From Erythrobacter sp. SG61-1L (lineage in GTDB: Bacteria > Pseudomonadota > Alphaproteobacteria > Sphingomonadales > Sphingomonadaceae), in NCBI RefSeq assembly GCF_001305965.1, contig NZ_JXQC01000003.1:2318861-2382860 (forward strand): a DNA stretch of 64,000 bases, read 5' to 3'. Shown piece after piece: positions 34,915 to 48,737 of the stretch. Positions within the stretch are counted from its first letter, which is position 1; every line of letters begins with the position of its first letter. The translations under genes were made by a program, and so were the position numbers. The notes beneath the pieces are model-generated. The model made no database searches. It was given only the letters and a program-made list of their open reading frames with translations, and was not told the DNA's origin.

Positions 34915-36341
34915 GGCGTGTTCCCATCATCGGAAATTGCTGGCGCGCCTTCGCTCCAGCCTCCACCCAGCGCCTGGGTGAGGCGGACAAAGGCAGTGGC
35001 GCGATCGGCCTCAGCCGAAGCCACCGAATTGCGCGCGGTAAGCAGCTGGCTTTCGGATGAAAGCAGCGTCTGGAAATCGGTGAGGCCGGCCTGATACTGG
35101 CTGCGGGCAAGGATCGCGGCATTATTCGCCGCGTCCAGCGCCTCGGTCAGTTCGGCCAGCCGCGCATCGGCGGCGCGGCGTGCGGCGATGGCGCTTTCGA
35201 CTTCCTCCAGTGCCGTGAGGATCGACTTGCGCCACCCGGCGAGCGAGCCTTCCGCCGCTGCCTCTGCTGAACGGACCTGCGAACGCGTGCGCCCGCCATC
35301 GAACAGCAGCTGGCTGATCGTGGCGGAGATCGAACCCGTCACCATGTCGAACAGGTTCAGCGGCCCAGCATCGTTCGTCCCGATCGAACCGGCAAGCCGA
35401 AGCGCCGGATAAAGCTGCGCCCGCGCCACCCCGATCCGGGCACTGGCGGCATAGAGGCTGGCCTCCGCCCCACGAATATCCGGACGGCGGCGCAGAATGT
35501 CGGCCGGCACATCCAGCTTTGCCAGCGGGGGCGGCGCGGGGATTGCACCGGGCTGGGCCAGCAAGGCCAGCACCCGGCCCGGCGTTTCACCCGCGAGAGT
35601 GGAAATGGCGTTGGATGTGGCCGCAAGGTTGCTTTCCAGCAGCGGAATGCTGGCCGCCGTCTGCGCGCGCTGGCTGCGTGCCTGCTCGACATCGAGGCTG
35701 GAGACCAGCCCGGCCTGATTGCGCCAGCGGGCGATCTGCAGATTCTCGTCCTGAATGCGCAAGGTATCGCGCGCGATGGCCAGCTGGCTGGCAGTGGCAC
35801 GCGCGGAAATCACCTGGCTGGCGACCTGCCCGGCAATCGCACGGCGCAGATCGTCGAGCGAATAGCCTGCGGCGTCGTAATCATAGCGGGCGGCACTGGC
35901 CGAATTGCCGATCCTGCCGAACAGATCGGCTTCCCAGCTCGCATCCACGCCCAGATTCAGCAGGGGATCGCCGCCACCGCCATCCAGGATATCCTGCCGC
36001 GCACCGCCGCTGGCATTCACTTGCGGCAGGAATCCTGCGCGGGCTTGCGCCAGTGTCTCGCGCGCCTGTGCAAGCCGGGCCGCCGATTGCGCCAGGTCGA
36101 GGTTATTCGCCAGAGCGGCTTCGACGATTTCGGTCAGAGCCGGATCGCCCAAGGCCTGCCAATAGACGGCTTCATCATAGGAAGGGGCCGCGCGGCCTTC
36201 ATCCGACCATGCAGGCGGCAGGGCAATGGCATGGTCGGGAACGGCCCCGCCACCGATGCTGCTGCACCCGGCAAGGCAGAGCGCAAGCATGGCCGCGGGC
36301 ACAGCCCGATAAGCCCAACTAGCCTCAGCCTTTGCCCGCAT
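34911..36341 (-). CDS. Outer-membrane efflux lipoprotein, NodT/TolC family
   Basis: A 476-residue lipoprotein with lipobox LCLAGC (Cys about residue 26), followed by two OEP repeats with long coiled-coil helices ('LAQSAARLAQARETLAQARAGF' and its counterpart near 390-440). It is the outer duct of the MacAB-like pump and the first gene of the operon. I chose ATG 36341 (MRAKAEAS) because upstream in-frame sequence is Cys/Trp-rich and not signal-like. The 220 bases upstream, up to the diguanylate cyclase end, should contain the operon promoter; I saw no clear consensus. Confidence 0.92.
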   Translation of the reverse strand: MRAKAEASWAYRAVPAAMLALCLAGCSSIGGGAVPDHAIALPPAWSDEGRAAPSYDEAVYWQALGDPALTEIVEAALANNLDLAQSAARLAQARETLAQARAGFLPQVNASGGARQDILDGGGGDPLLNLGVDASWEADLFGRIGNSASAARYDYDAAGYSLDDLRRAIAGQVASQVISARATASQLAIARDTLRIQDENLQIARWRNQAGLVSSLDVEQARSQRAQTAASIPLLESNLAATSNAISTLAGETPGRVLALLAQPGAIPAPPPLAKLDVPADILRRRPDIRGAEASLYAASARIGVARAQLYPALRLAGSIGTNDAGPLNLFDMVTGSISATISQLLFDGGRTRSQVRSAEAAAEGSLAGWRKSILTALEEVESAIAARRAADARLAELTEALDAANNAAILARSQYQAGLTDFQTLLSSESQLLTARNSVASAEADRATAFVRLTQALGGGWSEGAPAISDDGNTP

Positions 36342-36562
36342 TGTAATCCCCCTTCCGCAGCACCTGCAGATTAGATCGCTTTGGCGCAGAGGCCAGTCAC
36401 GAAATGTCGCAAAGTGCCACGCTGCAACCCAGCCCATGCGTCAGCATCAGGTGAGTTACCCACGTAAGACAGATGGGCACAGGCAGCGTCAAATTCCTGC
36501 GTCGTTCTGCCAACCGCCGATGCCGCCTGATGAGCGACATGGGTATGCCGAGGGGCGAACGG

Positions 36563-38392
36563 TCAGCCGGCGGCTGCGCGTCGTTCCTGCGGGACGTTGG
36601 GGGCAGGCCCGGTGGCCACTTCCACCTGATCGCGCCCGTTGGCCTTGGCGCGCAGCAAGGCGGCATCGGCGCTCAGCACCAGCCGGCTCAGGCGGCACTG
36701 GTCCGGAGCGCAGGCAACGCCGATAGACGCAGTGATCCGGCCAAGGTCTCGCTCGCCATAAGCGATCTGGATCGCACCGATGCGGGACCGGATTTCCTCT
36801 GCCCGCGCGGCGGCCTGCGTGGCATCCACCCCCGGCAGCAGCATGGTGAATTCCTCCCCACCATAGCGGAAGACGAATTCCGGCTCGCGCGTGGCGCCGC
36901 GCAGCACCGCGCCCACTTCGCGCAGCACGGCATCCCCGGCATCGTGGCCGAACGTGTCGTTGAACTTCTTGAAGTGGTCCACGTCGATCATCACACAGCT
37001 GAGCGGACGGCCCTCGCGATGGGCAAGGTCCAGCTGCTGTTCCAGCACCGCGTCGAACTGGCGGCGATTGGCAAGCCCGGTCAGAGTATCCGCCATCGCC
37101 ATTTCGCGCAGGGCATCGCGCAATTGCAGGTTAGCCAGCGCCAGCCCGATATTTTCGGCCAGCATGTTCAGGTAGATTTCCGGCGTTGGGCCGACATCGT
37201 CATTGCCCGCCGCCGGTTCCAGATAAAGCAGGCCCAGAGTCTCGCGCTGCGCCGTCAGCGGCAGGCAGAGCGTATCGGGCAGATGGCCTTCCTCGAAGTC
37301 CAGATGCTGGCAGGGGACGTCTACCATCCCGCCAGAAGGGCGATGCACCAGCCCGCGCCGCAGCGCCCAGCAGGCGGTCGGCGGGAATTCGCGCGGCGAG
37401 TGGATCGGCGAGAGCCAGCTACAGGCCGCAACAACGGCATTGCGCTCCTCGTCCACCAGATAGAGCCTGCCGGCGCGCGCCGGGGCAATCTCGGGCACGA
37501 AGCGCTGCACCACGCCTTTCAGGTCGTCCAGCGTGTCGCAGCCCTGCATCCGCTGGGTCATGCGCGAGAGGAGGTCTCGCACTGCCAGATCGGCGTCGCG
37601 TTCGCTTTCCAGCCGCTGGCGCTCGATGCCGTTTTCACGAAAGACGCGGATGGCCTGCGCCATGTCGCCGATCTCGTCGATCTGGCCGATCTCGGGCGGT
37701 TCGACCGCGAAATCCTGCGCGGCAAGACGGTTTACCACATCGCTCAGCTTCACGACCGGGCGAAGGACGCGCTGGCGGAAGACAAAGAACAACACGCACA
37801 GAAACAGCAGGCCCGTCACCGCGATGGCCACTTCCGACAGGCCGCGCCACACCTTGGCGACGCCAGTTGCCGCGCGCACTTCATCCTCCACGCGGCGGTC
37901 GAGCAGATCCTGGAAACGGGCGATCAACATATCGACCCGGTCCAGCTCCCGCTCATATTCCGGACCGAACAGGATCTTGCGCGCACCGGCCGCGTCGCCG
38001 GCCTCATTAGCGGCAAGCGCGGCAGACTGCTCGTCATGCAATGTGTCGGCCCAGCGCACGGCCTCTTTCAGTGCGGCCAGTTCGTCAGCACTGGCCCCGG
38101 CATCCTCGATATGGGCAATTCTTCTTTCGACCGTGCCAAGGTCAGCCAGTTCGCGGCGATAGGCGATCAGGTAGGACTGGTCGCCCGTGTCGAGGAACTG
38201 GCGCGCATGATCGGTCAGCGCGCGCGTATCCACGTTGAGCCGGGCAGTCGCCTTGCCAAGGCTGTGCCGCAGTTCCACCGCCGCCCGCTCATCCTGCTGG
38301 GCGTTGGACGCCAGCAGCATGGTTGTCCCGGTGACGAAAGTAAGGGCAACGGTGATGCCGTATGCCCAGTTAGTGATAGTTGCCAGCCGCAT
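36563..38392 (-). CDS. Membrane diguanylate cyclase: periplasmic sensor-HAMP-GAF-GGDEF
   Basis: A 609-residue signalling enzyme. Helix 1 (about 6-28), a helical periplasmic sensor (about 30-185), helix 2 (about 185-210), HAMP (about 210-262), GAF (about 280-430) and GGDEF (about 450-600) are in order. The catalytic motif is 'RYGGEEF', so cyclic-di-GMP synthesis from GTP is expected. The upstream inhibitory site reads R-E-P-E where RxxD is usual, so product inhibition may be weakened. Start is ATG 38392; a TTG 24 bases upstream is in frame. It is divergent from the hybrid kinase, with 261 bases between them. Confidence 0.92.
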   Translation of the reverse strand: MRLATITNWAYGITVALTFVTGTTMLLASNAQQDERAAVELRHSLGKATARLNVDTRALTDHARQFLDTGDQSYLIAYRRELADLGTVERRIAHIEDAGASADELAALKEAVRWADTLHDEQSAALAANEAGDAAGARKILFGPEYERELDRVDMLIARFQDLLDRRVEDEVRAATGVAKVWRGLSEVAIAVTGLLFLCVLFFVFRQRVLRPVVKLSDVVNRLAAQDFAVEPPEIGQIDEIGDMAQAIRVFRENGIERQRLESERDADLAVRDLLSRMTQRMQGCDTLDDLKGVVQRFVPEIAPARAGRLYLVDEERNAVVAACSWLSPIHSPREFPPTACWALRRGLVHRPSGGMVDVPCQHLDFEEGHLPDTLCLPLTAQRETLGLLYLEPAAGNDDVGPTPEIYLNMLAENIGLALANLQLRDALREMAMADTLTGLANRRQFDAVLEQQLDLAHREGRPLSCVMIDVDHFKKFNDTFGHDAGDAVLREVGAVLRGATREPEFVFRYGGEEFTMLLPGVDATQAAARAEEIRSRIGAIQIAYGERDLGRITASIGVACAPDQCRLSRLVLSADAALLRAKANGRDQVEVATGPAPNVPQERRAAAG

Positions 38393-38653
38393 GATACGCA
38401 GTTCTACCGGCGACAAACGGCGAAAAGGTTAATGGCTGCGCGGCCGCCCGTACTCCTCCGGCGCAGTGAAGCGACAGGTGACTTGCGGATACTGCCGGCC
38501 AAAACCCGCGCAAATACGGGGTCTGCCGAATGGCCAACCCGATCAGGCACCATGCCGTGCGGGGCCTGCTTTCAACGAGCGACCCCAAATTAACCATATC
38601 TAAGCGAAGATTCCCGAAACCGGTCGCTTCAATCTGACCGGGAGTGTCACTGG

Positions 38654-42189
<3,536 letters not shown>

Positions 42190-42193
<4 letters not shown>

Positions 42194-43611
42194 CTGAAAC
42201 CGGTGCGCGGCACGGCGGACCAGCCAGTCTCCCGCTTGAGGTGACGTTTGATGCCCACCAGCCGGAAGACGAGGTTGGCCTGCCGGAAACCGAAATTCTC
42301 CAGCAGGGCGGCCGCGGCGATCTTCAGCAGGTCTGCCGCCGAAGGGGTGCGCCGCAGCTGGGCCTCTTCCAGCGCCAGCGTGGCGATGCTCAGCCCCGTG
42401 CCGAAGGCCACCGTCAGGGCGAGGAAGGCCAGCGCCATCTGGCCTGACAGTAGGCCCAGCGCCCATGCGGCTGGCACCACCAGATAGCCGATCACTTCAG
42501 CCGGCGGGCCGATTACGTCCTCCACCAGCATCTGGGGCGTGGCCAGCATCCCGATGCGGCCATAGCGCGGGTTGAACAATATCCCGCGATGGGCCTCCAG
42601 CGTTTCGAGCGCGCCCTGCTGCCAGCGCGAGCGCTGGTTCTTCAGGCCAAGCATCGAAACAGGGGCTTCCGTCCAGCACACGATCTCCGGCACGAAGCCG
42701 ATGCGATAGGGAATGTTCCGTTCAAGGCTGTAGCGATGCAGGCGGACGACCAGTTCCAGATCCTCGCCCACCGTATCGTGGCGATAGCCGCCGATCTCAA
42801 CCAGCGCAGACCGCCGGAACAGGCCGAATGCCCCGGAAATCAGCAGCAGCGAATTGAAATGGGCATTGGCAACGCGCGCGGTGAGGAAGGCGCGAAAATA
42901 TTCGATCACCTGAAAGCGGGCGATCCATTCGCGCGGGATGCCGATCTTGCGCAGCGATCCCCCGCGCACTTCGCAGCCGTTCACGATGCGGATCGCGCCG
43001 CCCACGGCCAGCAGCGATCCGTCATCGGTCATGAAGGGTTCTGCCGCGCGCAGCAGGCCATCGGTCTCGATGATCGAATCCGCGTCGATCACGCACACCA
43101 GCGGCGTGCGGGCAAATCCGATGCCCATATTCACAGCGTCCGCCTTGCGCCCGTTCTCCTTGTCGACCACCAGCAGGTTGCGGTGAACGCGCGAGCGATA
43201 GACGCCGAGGATCTTCGTGCGCTGCAGCGCCGCGATCTGCGGACGGTCCGACGGCTCAAGCTCGAAATCGCGGATCAGCGTGGCGAGCGTTGCGTCCTTC
43301 GATCCATCATTGACCACGATGATCTCGTGTTCGGGATATTCCAGCGCCAGCAGCGCACGCACGCTCTGCGTGATGGAAAGCTCTTCATTATAGGCAGGCG
43401 CGATCACCGAGATGGGTGGCGCCAGATCGACCGAGCGCGACCACAGATCGATCGCGCGCGGTGCCGGTTCGATCCGGGTCCAGAAGACCCATGCCGCCAC
43501 GGCCAGTTGCACCCCGCTGACCAGATTGCGCGCGAGCACCACCAGAAAGCACGACCATGCGAGAACCATCACCGCCATTGCGGCAATATGGAGGGCCTGC
43601 GCGCTGCTCAT
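42190..43611 (-). CDS. Processive family-2 glycosyltransferase (PgaC/HAS-like)
   Basis: A 473-residue inner-membrane enzyme. N-terminal helices (about 5-50), a GT-A domain beginning 'ISVIAPAYNEE', and C-terminal helices (about 350-430) are seen. Catalytic marks of processive synthases are DxD as 'VIDADSII', the acid in 'TVGEDLELV', and 'QRSRWQQG' (QxxRW motif). This places it with poly-GlcNAc, hyaluronan and cellulose-type synthases; no PilZ domain is present. It is last in an operon with a receiver, a TPR-barrel protein and a HEAT protein. The polymer is not predictable. Its stop shares the palindrome CTAG with the stop of the convergent kinase gene. Confidence 0.92.
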
Positions 43612-44570
43612 CCCGCTTCCCCGGCCGGGGCCTGCGGTGCGAGCAGGGCCATGGCATCTCCGGTCCGCACGCGGACCCATACCGATGCGTCATCCTGCAA
43701 TTCGCGCAGCTTCGGCAAGGCGGACTTGAAGCCCAGCTTGGCCACGCTCTGCACGGCCTGAATGCGCACGATCTCCGCTTCGTCTGACAGGGCGGCGATC
43801 ACCCAGGGCTCCGTCCGGGGATCGCCCACCAGCCGCGCAGCACGCACGGCCGCCGCGCGGATTTCCGCCACGGGTTCGCGCGCAGCGCGTTCCAGTTCGG
43901 CAACGTCACGCAGATCGCCGCCATAGGCGACCGCGTCGATCAGCACGGCGCGCAGGTCCGGCTGGACATCCTCATGCAGCAATTCGCGGATCTGTTCGGG
44001 ATGCTGGGCCGCGATAGAGCGGAACAGGGCACGATGCAGCCGGATCACCTGCCCGTGCCGCAGGCCCAGCATTGAAATCGTATCCTTGGCGGAGGGAAGC
44101 CTGCCCAGCCGCGCCAGCGCCGCCGCCGCCTCCAGCCGGATTTCGTTTTCCTCGTCATTGGCCATCAGCATCTGCAGGGCGCTGACGCAACGTGGGCTGC
44201 CGAACTGGTCAAGCGTGCGGATCGCTTCCGAACGGCGCGCGGCACGCGGGCTTTCCGCAAAATGCAGGGCAGTGTCGAACAGGCGCTCCTCATCTGCGAT
44301 CTGAAGCAGCTTGTCGCGCTCGCTCCCGCGCAGGAGCTGCAGCAGGTGCGATACCGCCTCCAGCCTTACCTGCGGCGATGCCTGTATTATTTCCGGCGGC
44401 AATGTGCTGACTTCCAGTCGCCCGACATAGGCCTGCGCGATCCTGCGGCGCAGCTCGGTGCGCGTCGCGCGATCTTTCTCCGACAGCCAGCGACGGAATG
44501 TGAGGATTGCCAGAACGATCGACGCTGCAAGGAAGAAGGCCAGAGTTATGTCGATGACGATGATCGGCAT
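43608..44570 (-). CDS. Membrane-anchored HEAT-repeat protein
   Basis: A 320-residue protein with one N-terminal transmembrane helix (about 2-25), a basic segment, and then cytoplasmic-looking helical repeats. HEAT/PBS-type units include 'RRSEAIRTLDQFGSPRCVSAL', 'EIRLEAAAALARLG', 'EIRAAAVRAARLV' and 'IVRIQAVQSVAKLG'. Its start lies 2 bases after the TPR-barrel gene and its end overlaps the glycosyltransferase by 4 bases (ATGA). A scaffold for the synthase is the simplest guess. Confidence 0.85.
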   Translation of the reverse strand: MPIIVIDITLAFFLAASIVLAILTFRRWLSEKDRATRTELRRRIAQAYVGRLEVSTLPPEIIQASPQVRLEAVSHLLQLLRGSERDKLLQIADEERLFDTALHFAESPRAARRSEAIRTLDQFGSPRCVSALQMLMANDEENEIRLEAAAALARLGRLPSAKDTISMLGLRHGQVIRLHRALFRSIAAQHPEQIRELLHEDVQPDLRAVLIDAVAYGGDLRDVAELERAAREPVAEIRAAAVRAARLVGDPRTEPWVIAALSDEAEIVRIQAVQSVAKLGFKSALPKLRELQDDASVWVRVRTGDAMALLAPQAPAGEAG

Positions 44571-44572
44571 AG

Positions 44573-45643
44573 CTAACCGCCGAACCTCCATGCCAGGCCG
44601 AGCGTGGCGGCCTTGCGGGTGTAACTGCGGTCGCGCTCCTCATATTCGGCCGAAGCGCGCAGAGCCAGGCGGCCGGACAAGGGCACGGCAAAACCGGCAA
44701 AGGCCGATCGGACCTGCCGCGTGGTGCCCGCTTCCGTATCGGGATAGGTCGCCGCACCGGCAAAGATGCTGCTCCCCTCACCCAGCGTCCAGTCGCCCCG
44801 CAGGGACGCGCCGCTGCGATAGCCTCCGTCGGACTGGAACAGGTTGATCCAGCGCGCGGTGAGGGAAAGGTTGGGCGAGGCATGCCAGCGCAGGGCCGGC
44901 TGCAGCGCGACCACGTCATTCGCCGCGTAATGGGCATAACGTGCATCGAACACCAGATCGAGCGAAGGCAGTGTCGGGACATCCACCCCGCCAGAAACGC
45001 TCCATTCCTCCCGGAAATCGGCCGATGGCGTCACGGCAAATGCGGCATAGGCCGTGCCTTCACCTATCCGTTGATCCACTCGCAGGCCAAGCCGCGTATC
45101 CGCGGTGGCACGTTCCTCGTAATCGGCTGTTGCGGATAGCGTCGTATTCCCGAAGCGGTGGAAGATGCTGCCGCCGGCGCTGTACCACGTAGCGCTGCCG
45201 CCCGCCTCGAAGTCGATCCCTGACACGCCGCCATAGACTGACAGGCCCGATTGCGAGGTCGGCCTCTCCTGCCGTTCAAGCGCCTCGATCACTTCGGCCA
45301 GATCGGGATAGTCCGGCGTGCGCAGCCTTACGGCTTCGGCCTGTTCACGCGCCTCCTTCCGTCGTCCTGACCACAGGAGGATGCGCGCCCTTGCCAGCAG
45401 CACGTCATTGTCCTGCGGTGCCAGCGCTGCGGCGCGGTCGATAGTGGCAAGGGCCGCCGCCAGGTCACCAGCGGCGGCCTGCGCACCAGCCAGGCGCCGC
45501 AGAGCGTCCGCATCACCGGGAGACTGACGGACTGCGTTTTCAAGGGTGGTCACGGCGCTGGCCGCGTCTTGGTCTGCGGTCTGGGCAGAGGCGATTGTCG
45601 CCGAGCCGAGCAAGAAGGCTGCCGCAATCAGCCTAGGCAGCAT
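44573..45643 (-). CDS. TPR + YaiO-family outer-membrane beta-barrel protein
   Basis: A 356-residue exported protein. The signal peptide is at 1-21 (ASA cleavage). TPR repeats cover about 25-125 ('GDADALRRLAGAQAAAGDLAAALATIDRAAALAP'). From about 140 there is a YaiO-like barrel with alternating aromatic strands ('SGLSVYGGVSGIDFEAGG') ending in 'TLGLAWRFGG'. This TPR-plus-barrel layout parallels PgaA/XagA-type polysaccharide export proteins, though it is shorter than PgaA. The start overlaps the receiver gene by 11 bases. Confidence 0.88.
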   Translation of the reverse strand: MLPRLIAAAFLLGSATIASAQTADQDAASAVTTLENAVRQSPGDADALRRLAGAQAAAGDLAAALATIDRAAALAPQDNDVLLARARILLWSGRRKEAREQAEAVRLRTPDYPDLAEVIEALERQERPTSQSGLSVYGGVSGIDFEAGGSATWYSAGGSIFHRFGNTTLSATADYEERATADTRLGLRVDQRIGEGTAYAAFAVTPSADFREEWSVSGGVDVPTLPSLDLVFDARYAHYAANDVVALQPALRWHASPNLSLTARWINLFQSDGGYRSGASLRGDWTLGEGSSIFAGAATYPDTEAGTTRQVRSAFAGFAVPLSGRLALRASAEYEERDRSYTRKAATLGLAWRFGG

Positions 45644-46022
45644 TGCCGCCCTTCCCGCTCTGGCGAAGCACGCTTTCAACCCTTGCGGCGAGTTCCTGCG
45701 GCCGGAACGGCTTGGTGATATATTCATTCGCACCGAGCTTGAGAGCGGAAACCACATCGTCCTCTCCCTTTCGCGAAGTCAGCATGACAACCGGTATCCC
45801 GGCTGTTTCCGCGTCTTCCCGTATCCTGCGCAGCGCCTCAGGCCCGGTCAGGATCGGCATCATTGAATCGAGAATTATCAGATCCGGCCGATGCTCGCGA
45901 GCGAGTTCCACGGCCTGCGCACCGTCGCTCGCCACGATCAGCCGGTGCCCTTCGCTTTCCAGCCGGAAGCGGACAAGATCGGCCAGAATATCGTCGTCAT
46001 CGGCGAGCAGAATGAGGGGCAT
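45633..46022 (-). CDS. Single-domain response regulator (CheY-like receiver)
   Basis: A 129-residue receiver domain and nothing else. Acidic pocket 'LLADDDD', phospho-acceptor Asp in 'LIILDSMMPILTG', Thr in 'VVMLTSR' and Lys in 'EYITKPFRPQEL' are all present. It leads the glycosyltransferase operon and overlaps the next gene by 11 bases. Control of the exopolysaccharide machinery by protein contact is likely, with the MASE1 hybrid kinase as possible donor. Confidence 0.93.
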   Translation of the reverse strand: MPLILLADDDDILADLVRFRLESEGHRLIVASDGAQAVELAREHRPDLIILDSMMPILTGPEALRRIREDAETAGIPVVMLTSRKGEDDVVSALKLGANEYITKPFRPQELAARVESVLRQSGKGGNAA

Positions 46023-46178
46023 CCAAGTTTTCCGTTTTGTCCCAGCACCCTAGGCACGATAGCATTACGCCTCGTGCATGCCGAGCATGGTGCGTCAGCC
46101 TGTCCCCCGGTTTCTATGAAGCGACAGAGCGGTAAATCGTTCCCGGGCAACGGCTTTGCGCTGACCGATGCCTTCGCG

Positions 46179-47504
46179 TTAGCGCCCTTTGCCGACCTGT
46201 CCGCGCAGCAGCGCCAGCAGCGCTATCGCCAGCAGGGAACCCGCCAGCGGCACTGCGAAAGCCCCTGCCACGATCGTGGCCCTTGCCGCCATGCCGGGCT
46301 GCGCATCGGCCACATAGCCCGAGAGCTGCAGTGCCAGCCCGAACCCTGCCACGCCCCCGCCTATCGCCAGTTTCTGCGTCAGGATCGCGCTGGCGAAGAC
46401 CACGCCGTTCGCATCCGTGCCGGTCTGCATCTGAAGCCGGTGCGCGGCATCGGCGATCAGGCCCCAGATCAGCGAATATATGCCCGAAGCGCCAAGGCCG
46501 CAGATGAACATGGCGGGCAGAAGGAGAGGTTGGAAGCGGAACAGCGCCGCCAGCCCCACGGCCATGCCGATGGCGCTTGCCAGATGGGCAGCCGCCAGCA
46601 TGCCCGCATGGTTGAGGCGCCCGGCAATCCCCATCCACACAGGCAACCCGCAGAACTGCCCCGCAATCATCACCGCCAGCATGCGCGGCGCCAGTTCCGG
46701 CTGGTGGAGCAGCGGGCCTGCGACATAGAGTACGCATTTGGGCAGCAACGGAACCGTGGCCGATGCCACTGCGCCGGCGAGGAGCGCGCGCAGGAAAGGC
46801 CGATAGCGCCAGACCTGCAGCACCAATGCACGAGCCGGCTCGCTGCGGGGGGCGCGCCTCCGAAACTCCCGGTCACGCGACGCGACGGAGCGCCAGGACA
46901 GGATCATCACACCCATCGACAACGCCCCGGCCAGCATGCCGTAGATGGCGATATTTCCGGGCGAGAGGCCGGCACCCGCAATCATTGCCGTGAGGAACAT
47001 GGCCACGGCCAGCGATGCGAGCGAACTGAAGAAGAAGCGATAGATCGTCAGCCGCGATTGGCCCGTTTTGTCGGTCGTCACCGCCGAAAGCAGCGCGTTG
47101 TGCGGCATGTCGATCAGCGAGTAGGATATGCGGAAGGCCACGATCAGCGTGAAGGCCAGGGCCGCATTGCCGATGCCCAGCCATGGTAATGCATAGATCG
47201 CGGCAAAGGTCAGCCCGGCCAGCGGCGCCCCGATCAGGATGAACGGGCCATAGCGCCCCAGCGGGCTGGAAATCCTGTCACTGAGGATACCCACCAGCGG
47301 ATCGAAAATCGCATCCACCGCCAGTGAGACGAGCAGGATAGCACCTGCCACATCGGCCCTGATGCCCAGCAATTGCGTCATCATGAACAGCAGGGTGACT
47401 TCCGTAGAACCCCACAGGAGGTTCTTGGCGAAATTCCCGCTGGCATAGCCGATGCGCGACAGATCGAAGCCCTGCGCGCCCGTGCCTTCCTGCGCCCGGC
47501 TCAC
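46179..47504 (-). CDS. MFS transporter, glycoside-pentoside-hexuronide (GPH/MelB-like) cation symporter family
   Basis: A 441-residue, twelve-helix membrane protein, start GTG 47504. The GPH hallmark 'DAIFDPLVGILSDR' (cation/sugar-binding aspartates plus loop) lies at about 63-76, and 'SLIDMPHNALLSAVTTDK' at about 134-150. Substrate is probably a sugar, glycoside or related solute. It is divergent from the phospholipase C gene with 111 bases between. In sphingomonads such symporters often sit with glycosidases, which are absent here. Confidence 0.88.
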   Translation of the reverse strand: MSRAQEGTGAQGFDLSRIGYASGNFAKNLLWGSTEVTLLFMMTQLLGIRADVAGAILLVSLAVDAIFDPLVGILSDRISSPLGRYGPFILIGAPLAGLTFAAIYALPWLGIGNAALAFTLIVAFRISYSLIDMPHNALLSAVTTDKTGQSRLTIYRFFFSSLASLAVAMFLTAMIAGAGLSPGNIAIYGMLAGALSMGVMILSWRSVASRDREFRRRAPRSEPARALVLQVWRYRPFLRALLAGAVASATVPLLPKCVLYVAGPLLHQPELAPRMLAVMIAGQFCGLPVWMGIAGRLNHAGMLAAAHLASAIGMAVGLAALFRFQPLLLPAMFICGLGASGIYSLIWGLIADAAHRLQMQTGTDANGVVFASAILTQKLAIGGGVAGFGLALQLSGYVADAQPGMAARATIVAGAFAVPLAGSLLAIALLALLRGQVGKGR

Positions 47505-47615
47505 GGATACATGCCTGAAGAACGGGTGATGGCCGGATCTGTCACGGAAACTTCACTTGCTGCGTCCATTAAATCACCTAACGAAAATTAAGTGACCGTG
47601 AAAGACCCGCCCAGC

Positions 47616-48737
47616 ATGAACAAGCCTATCGCCGCTTTTGCGGCGGCCATTCTCTTGTCCGGCACCACGCTGGGCAGCGGGCCGGAACCTTCGCGGGAAC
47701 ATGCCAAGCTTGGCGCGCTACGGCTGGATCAGGTTCAATATATCGAGACCCATAACAGCTATCATATCGCGCCCGACAGCACGATGCTGCTTTATCTGAT
47801 GAGTTCGGGATATAGCGACGGTCCTGAATGGCCGGGCCAGGCACTGGCACGCGCCATCGCCTATTCCAACCTGCCGCTCGAAACCCAGCTTCAACTGGGC
47901 CTGCGCGCCTTCGAACTGGACCTGTATGACGATCCGCAGGGCGGCCGCTTTGCCGAACCCGGCATATTCGCCGCATTGCGCAGGCACGGGTTGGCACCCG
48001 ATGCCCCGTGGGATGCGAAAGGGACGATGGGCCAGCCCGGCTTCAAGGTGTTCCACAAGGAAGCCTATGATCCGCGCAGCACCTGCCCGCTATTCCGCGA
48101 ATGCCTGCGCGAGATCGCGAACTGGTCTGACCGACATCGCGATCACGTTCCGATCCTGATCATGCTGGAAATCAAGGGAGGCACGCCGGGCAGGCAATGC
48201 CCGATCCTCTGCAAGGATGGCTGGACGCGACTGGAGGCGGAGATTTCCAGCACCTTCGGCCCTGATCGTCTCATTCGCTCCTCCGATGTGGCGGCGGGCT
48301 GGCCGACAATCGACCGGAGCAGGGGCAAGGTGATGTTCTTCCTCCTCGACGAGGATCGAGTAGCGGCCAGTTATCGCGTGGCCGCTGCCAGCTCAAACCT
48401 GTCGCTGCTGCTTGCGGGCGAACGGCCCGGCGAAGGCGCGCCACTGCCTGTGGAGCGCGAGCGCTGGGCGATCCTGCCAGATCCGGCGGACCCGCGTATC
48501 GCCACGGCGCAAGGTGCCGGAATGCTCACCTACACACGGGCCGATACGGATACGGCGGAAGCACGGGCGGATGACGTATCCCGGCGCGACCGCGCACTGG
48601 CGAGCGGGGCGACAATCGTCTCGACGGACTATCCCCTGCCTGACAGGCGCTTCTCCGACTACATGGTGCGGTTCGCCGATGGCAGTTACCTGCGTTGCAA
48701 CCCTGTCACGGCCAAGGGGCACTGCCCTGCGCCCTGA
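47616..48737 (+). CDS. Ca2+-dependent phosphoinositide-type phospholipase C, secreted
   Basis: A 373-residue exported protein with a signal-like N-terminus (about 1-25). It matches the bacterial PI-PLC-C1 type: the first catalytic region 'YIETHNSYHIAP', 'GLRAFELDLYDDP', the second His region 'FKVFHKEAYDP', 'ILIMLEIKGG', and the late 'GATIVSTDYP' strand. Four or more cysteines in the middle suggest disulfides. I used ATG 47616; GTG codons at 47592 and 47598 are in frame. The enzyme would cleave phosphatidylinositol or related phosphodiesters outside the cell. Single gene, no clear partner. Confidence 0.85.
   Translation: MNKPIAAFAAAILLSGTTLGSGPEPSREHAKLGALRLDQVQYIETHNSYHIAPDSTMLLYLMSSGYSDGPEWPGQALARAIAYSNLPLETQLQLGLRAFELDLYDDPQGGRFAEPGIFAALRRHGLAPDAPWDAKGTMGQPGFKVFHKEAYDPRSTCPLFRECLREIANWSDRHRDHVPILIMLEIKGGTPGRQCPILCKDGWTRLEAEISSTFGPDRLIRSSDVAAGWPTIDRSRGKVMFFLLDEDRVAASYRVAAASSNLSLLLAGERPGEGAPLPVERERWAILPDPADPRIATAQGAGMLTYTRADTDTAEARADDVSRRDRALASGATIVSTDYPLPDRRFSDYMVRFADGSYLRCNPVTAKGHCPAP

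Noticed and set aside
36473-38593. A long plus-strand frame opposite the diguanylate cyclase.
   Set aside because: It mirrors the GGDEF gene, which has intact motifs; composition is antisense-like.
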